Part shown: piece by piece, positions 5,581-7,093 of the stretch
Position numbering within the stretch: the stretch's first letter is position 1
Layout: each line of letters opens with the position of its first letter
Assembly: GCA_005881085.1 (NCBI GenBank)
Contig: VBGU01000196.1
Coordinates: 1 to 7,093, forward strand
Direction of reading: 5' to 3'
Source: Chloroflexota bacterium
Lineage (GTDB): Bacteria > Chloroflexota > Limnocylindria > P2-11E
DNA length: 7,093 nucleotides
Made by a program: the position numbers and the translations under genes
The notes under the pieces: generated by a model
The model's database searches: none
Told to the model about the DNA's origin: nothing
Seen by the model: the letters and a program-made list of their open reading frames with translations, nothing else

Positions 5581-7093
5581 TTAACCGGAGAGCCCGACCC
5601 ACCGGCGGAGATGCTCGTGCAGCGCCACCGCGCCGACAACGGGCGTCCCGATCCGCCACTCCGCCGGATGAAGGACGAACGCCTCGCTCTGCGTACCGCC
5701 GAGCCCACCGTGGGAGCCGATCTGCTCCTCGAATGGCGCCACTTCGCCCAACCCAGGGTCGAACATGCTCACGATCACCAGATCACCGCACTCGGCCATC
5801 GCGTCGACGCGGCGCAGTCCGGCCAGGGCGGTCGGCCCGAATCGCGACAGGGGATCGATCCCATCGACGGCTCCATCCGTCAGGTCACGGGTGCCGCCGG
5901 CGCCGTGGACGATCGCGCCGCGCCCGTTGGCTCGGACCATGACCAGGCCGATCCCCGGATGGCGAACGATCCCATCGATGAGGCCCGGGTTCACTCGTTG
6001 CCCGCCCGGGCATGCCTGGGAAAGAGAGCTGCACGAGGTTCCCCGAGGCGGCGACGACGATGTCCGACGGCTTCTCGGCATCGTCAGTCGCGCCCGCGTG
6101 GCGCCGGAAGGGAGCGCTCGTGACGGTTCGGGGCATGCCGGTAATACCTGACGCCTCCGACAAGAGCGGACTGATCCTCCCCCAGTGCTCGACGTGCGCG
6201 GTCGCGCCCTGCACCTTCACATGCTCGCCCGCGAGGTCCTGCACGAGGCCCTCGAGCGACTTGCGATAGCGCTGCGCGAACATCGCGCCGGGGCTCTGCC
6301 CGTGGTCGGAGAGCACGACGAAGCGATACGGCCGCGGCGCGTCCGCGGCGGCCCTCTCGATGATCCCGATGATCTTGTCCAGCCCCGCGACGGCATCGCG
6401 CGCTTCGACCCGGTCAGGCCCGGAGTGATGGGCGATCTCGTCGTAATCGACGAAGTCCACGTAGATCGGGGAGGAGCGGCGCCACATCTCCTCGATGACG
6501 AGCGCGGTGCTGAGATGGCGCAGGAGCACGTTCGTCGCGGCTCGCGCGAGCGGATACGGAAAACCGCGCGGCTCGCTCAGCCCGCTTCGCGCCGCGGCGC
6601 GAGCTTGGACGAGCTCTTTGATGACCTCGCCGATCGAGAGCAGCGTCCACCGGACGTAGCTGTACGGACTGATGAAGAACCAGTCGAGAACGTGGCTGCG
6701 GCGGATCTCTTTTGCCGGATCGTCGAGCGTTGCAGCGGTGAGGAAGCTTCGCGCTGCATCGCCAGAGAGGAGATTGCCGATCGAGGCGCCGCTATGAGCG
6801 AGCAAGCCGTCGCCGTTCGAGACCCGCTGCATGATCTCGTGGGCATCTTTCGGGTGGTTCGACACCATGAGGCGCTGGGTCTTCTTGTCCCACCAACGAA
6901 AGCCCGGGATCCCGTCGTTGTTCCCGTGGAGGACGCCCGCCTGGCTCGCCGACGTCTGTGTCGGCAGCAGCGGCTTCCAGCGATCGAGAGTCATATCGCC
7001 CGAGCTGAGCCATCGCGCGAGGTTCGGCGTGCGGCCCGCGCGAAGGTGGTCTTCAAGGATCGGATGCGCGAGTCCATCGATCTGAATGAAGAC
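5581..7093 (-). pseudogene. type I phosphodiesterase / alkaline-phosphatase-superfamily protein, 5' cut by window and split by a frame change
   Basis: The first frame enters at 7093 (VFIQIDGLAHP, metal-binding Asp at visible residue 6). It continues through LPTQTSASQAGVLHGNN (43-59, presumed nucleophile Thr/Ser), VDYDEIAHHSG (215-225, Asp and His ligands) and VVLSDHGQSPG (259-269, Asp-His ligands) to ASGNLVQLSFPGMPGR (to 6002). This frame then reads unrelated Pro/Arg-rich sequence to a stop at 5885. Family sequence resumes in another frame from about 5991 with NPGLIDGIVRHPGIGLVMVRA and continues through GEVAPFEE and IGSHGGLGG (the last metal-binding His) to TAA 5583-5581. Intact relatives hydrolyse phosphodiester or phosphate bonds with two metal ions, and many are membrane-associated. 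Hydrophobic stretches near 136-155 and 185-200 are modest here. As read, the first frame lacks the last His ligand and would probably be inactive. The downstream gene starts ten bases after the stop. Confidence 0.78.

Noticed and set aside
5571..5708. Longer start (ATG 5708) for the small HEPN-like protein
   Set aside because: The added 46 residues are Arg/Ser-rich and lie in a wrong frame over the conserved C-terminus of the phosphodiesterase, so they are a shadow.
5885..6001. Pro/Arg-rich C-terminal extension of the first phosphodiesterase frame as genuine protein
   Set aside because: It has no resemblance to the family, whereas the alternative frame over the same bases encodes the expected HPGIGLVMVRA region.
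1..7093. Search for a mobile element, prophage, CRISPR or defence island
   Set aside because: No transposase, integrase, terminal inverted repeats, tRNA attachment site, spacer array or recognised defence nuclease was seen. The HEPN-like protein alone is too weak to support a defence system.

Overview
The window is GC-rich, densely coding DNA (strong G/C at third codon positions, GTG starts, 1-4 bp gene overlaps). The gene content suggests a free-living high-GC bacterium, perhaps an uncultured Actinomycetota (Thermoleophilia-like) or Chloroflexota lineage. That placement is inference from gene content and style; no phylogenetic marker is complete here. No tRNA, rRNA, CRISPR array, transposase or integrase was found, and no gene-free stretch reaches 300 bases.

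Layout, left to right. (1) 2-334 (+): C-terminal end of a 2-oxoacid:ferredoxin oxidoreductase beta subunit, cut by the window edge. (2) 371-2883 (+): a compact ABC-2 export operon of one ATPase and two permeases joined by overlapping stop and start codons. The last permease appears to lose its normal C-terminus through a frame change near 2826. (3) 2900-3349 (+): a small three-helix membrane protein of unknown function. (4) 3318-4291 (-): a predicted beta-propeller, glycosidase-like protein broken by a frame change near 3800-3845. Its tail overlaps gene 3 tail to tail. (5) 4325-5131 (+): a secreted protein with signal peptide, four cysteines and a Lys-Asp repeat tail. It has a recognisable promoter and Shine-Dalgarno site and ends at a strong 12-bp hairpin. 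(6) 5172-5570 (-): a small helical, Lys-tailed protein with a possible HEPN/HepT-like pattern, ending at the same hairpin from the other side. (7) 5581-7093 (-): a type I phosphodiesterase / alkaline-phosphatase-superfamily protein, cut at its 5' end by the window edge and split by a frame change near 5991-6002.

Functionally this is a mosaic rather than one pathway: core anaerobic-type carbon metabolism (oxidoreductase), a drug/lipid-type exporter, and several envelope or secreted proteins. The most unusual property is that three of the eight protein genes (permease 2, the propeller and the phosphodiesterase) carry frame changes where recognisable family sequence continues in another frame. 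At each site a short piece of expected sequence also seems to be missing. Either the locus is decaying or the assembly has local deletions. I see no convincing new multi-gene defence or mobile system. The best candidates for new biology are the secreted Lys-Asp-tailed protein and the HEPN-like protein lacking the catalytic motif.
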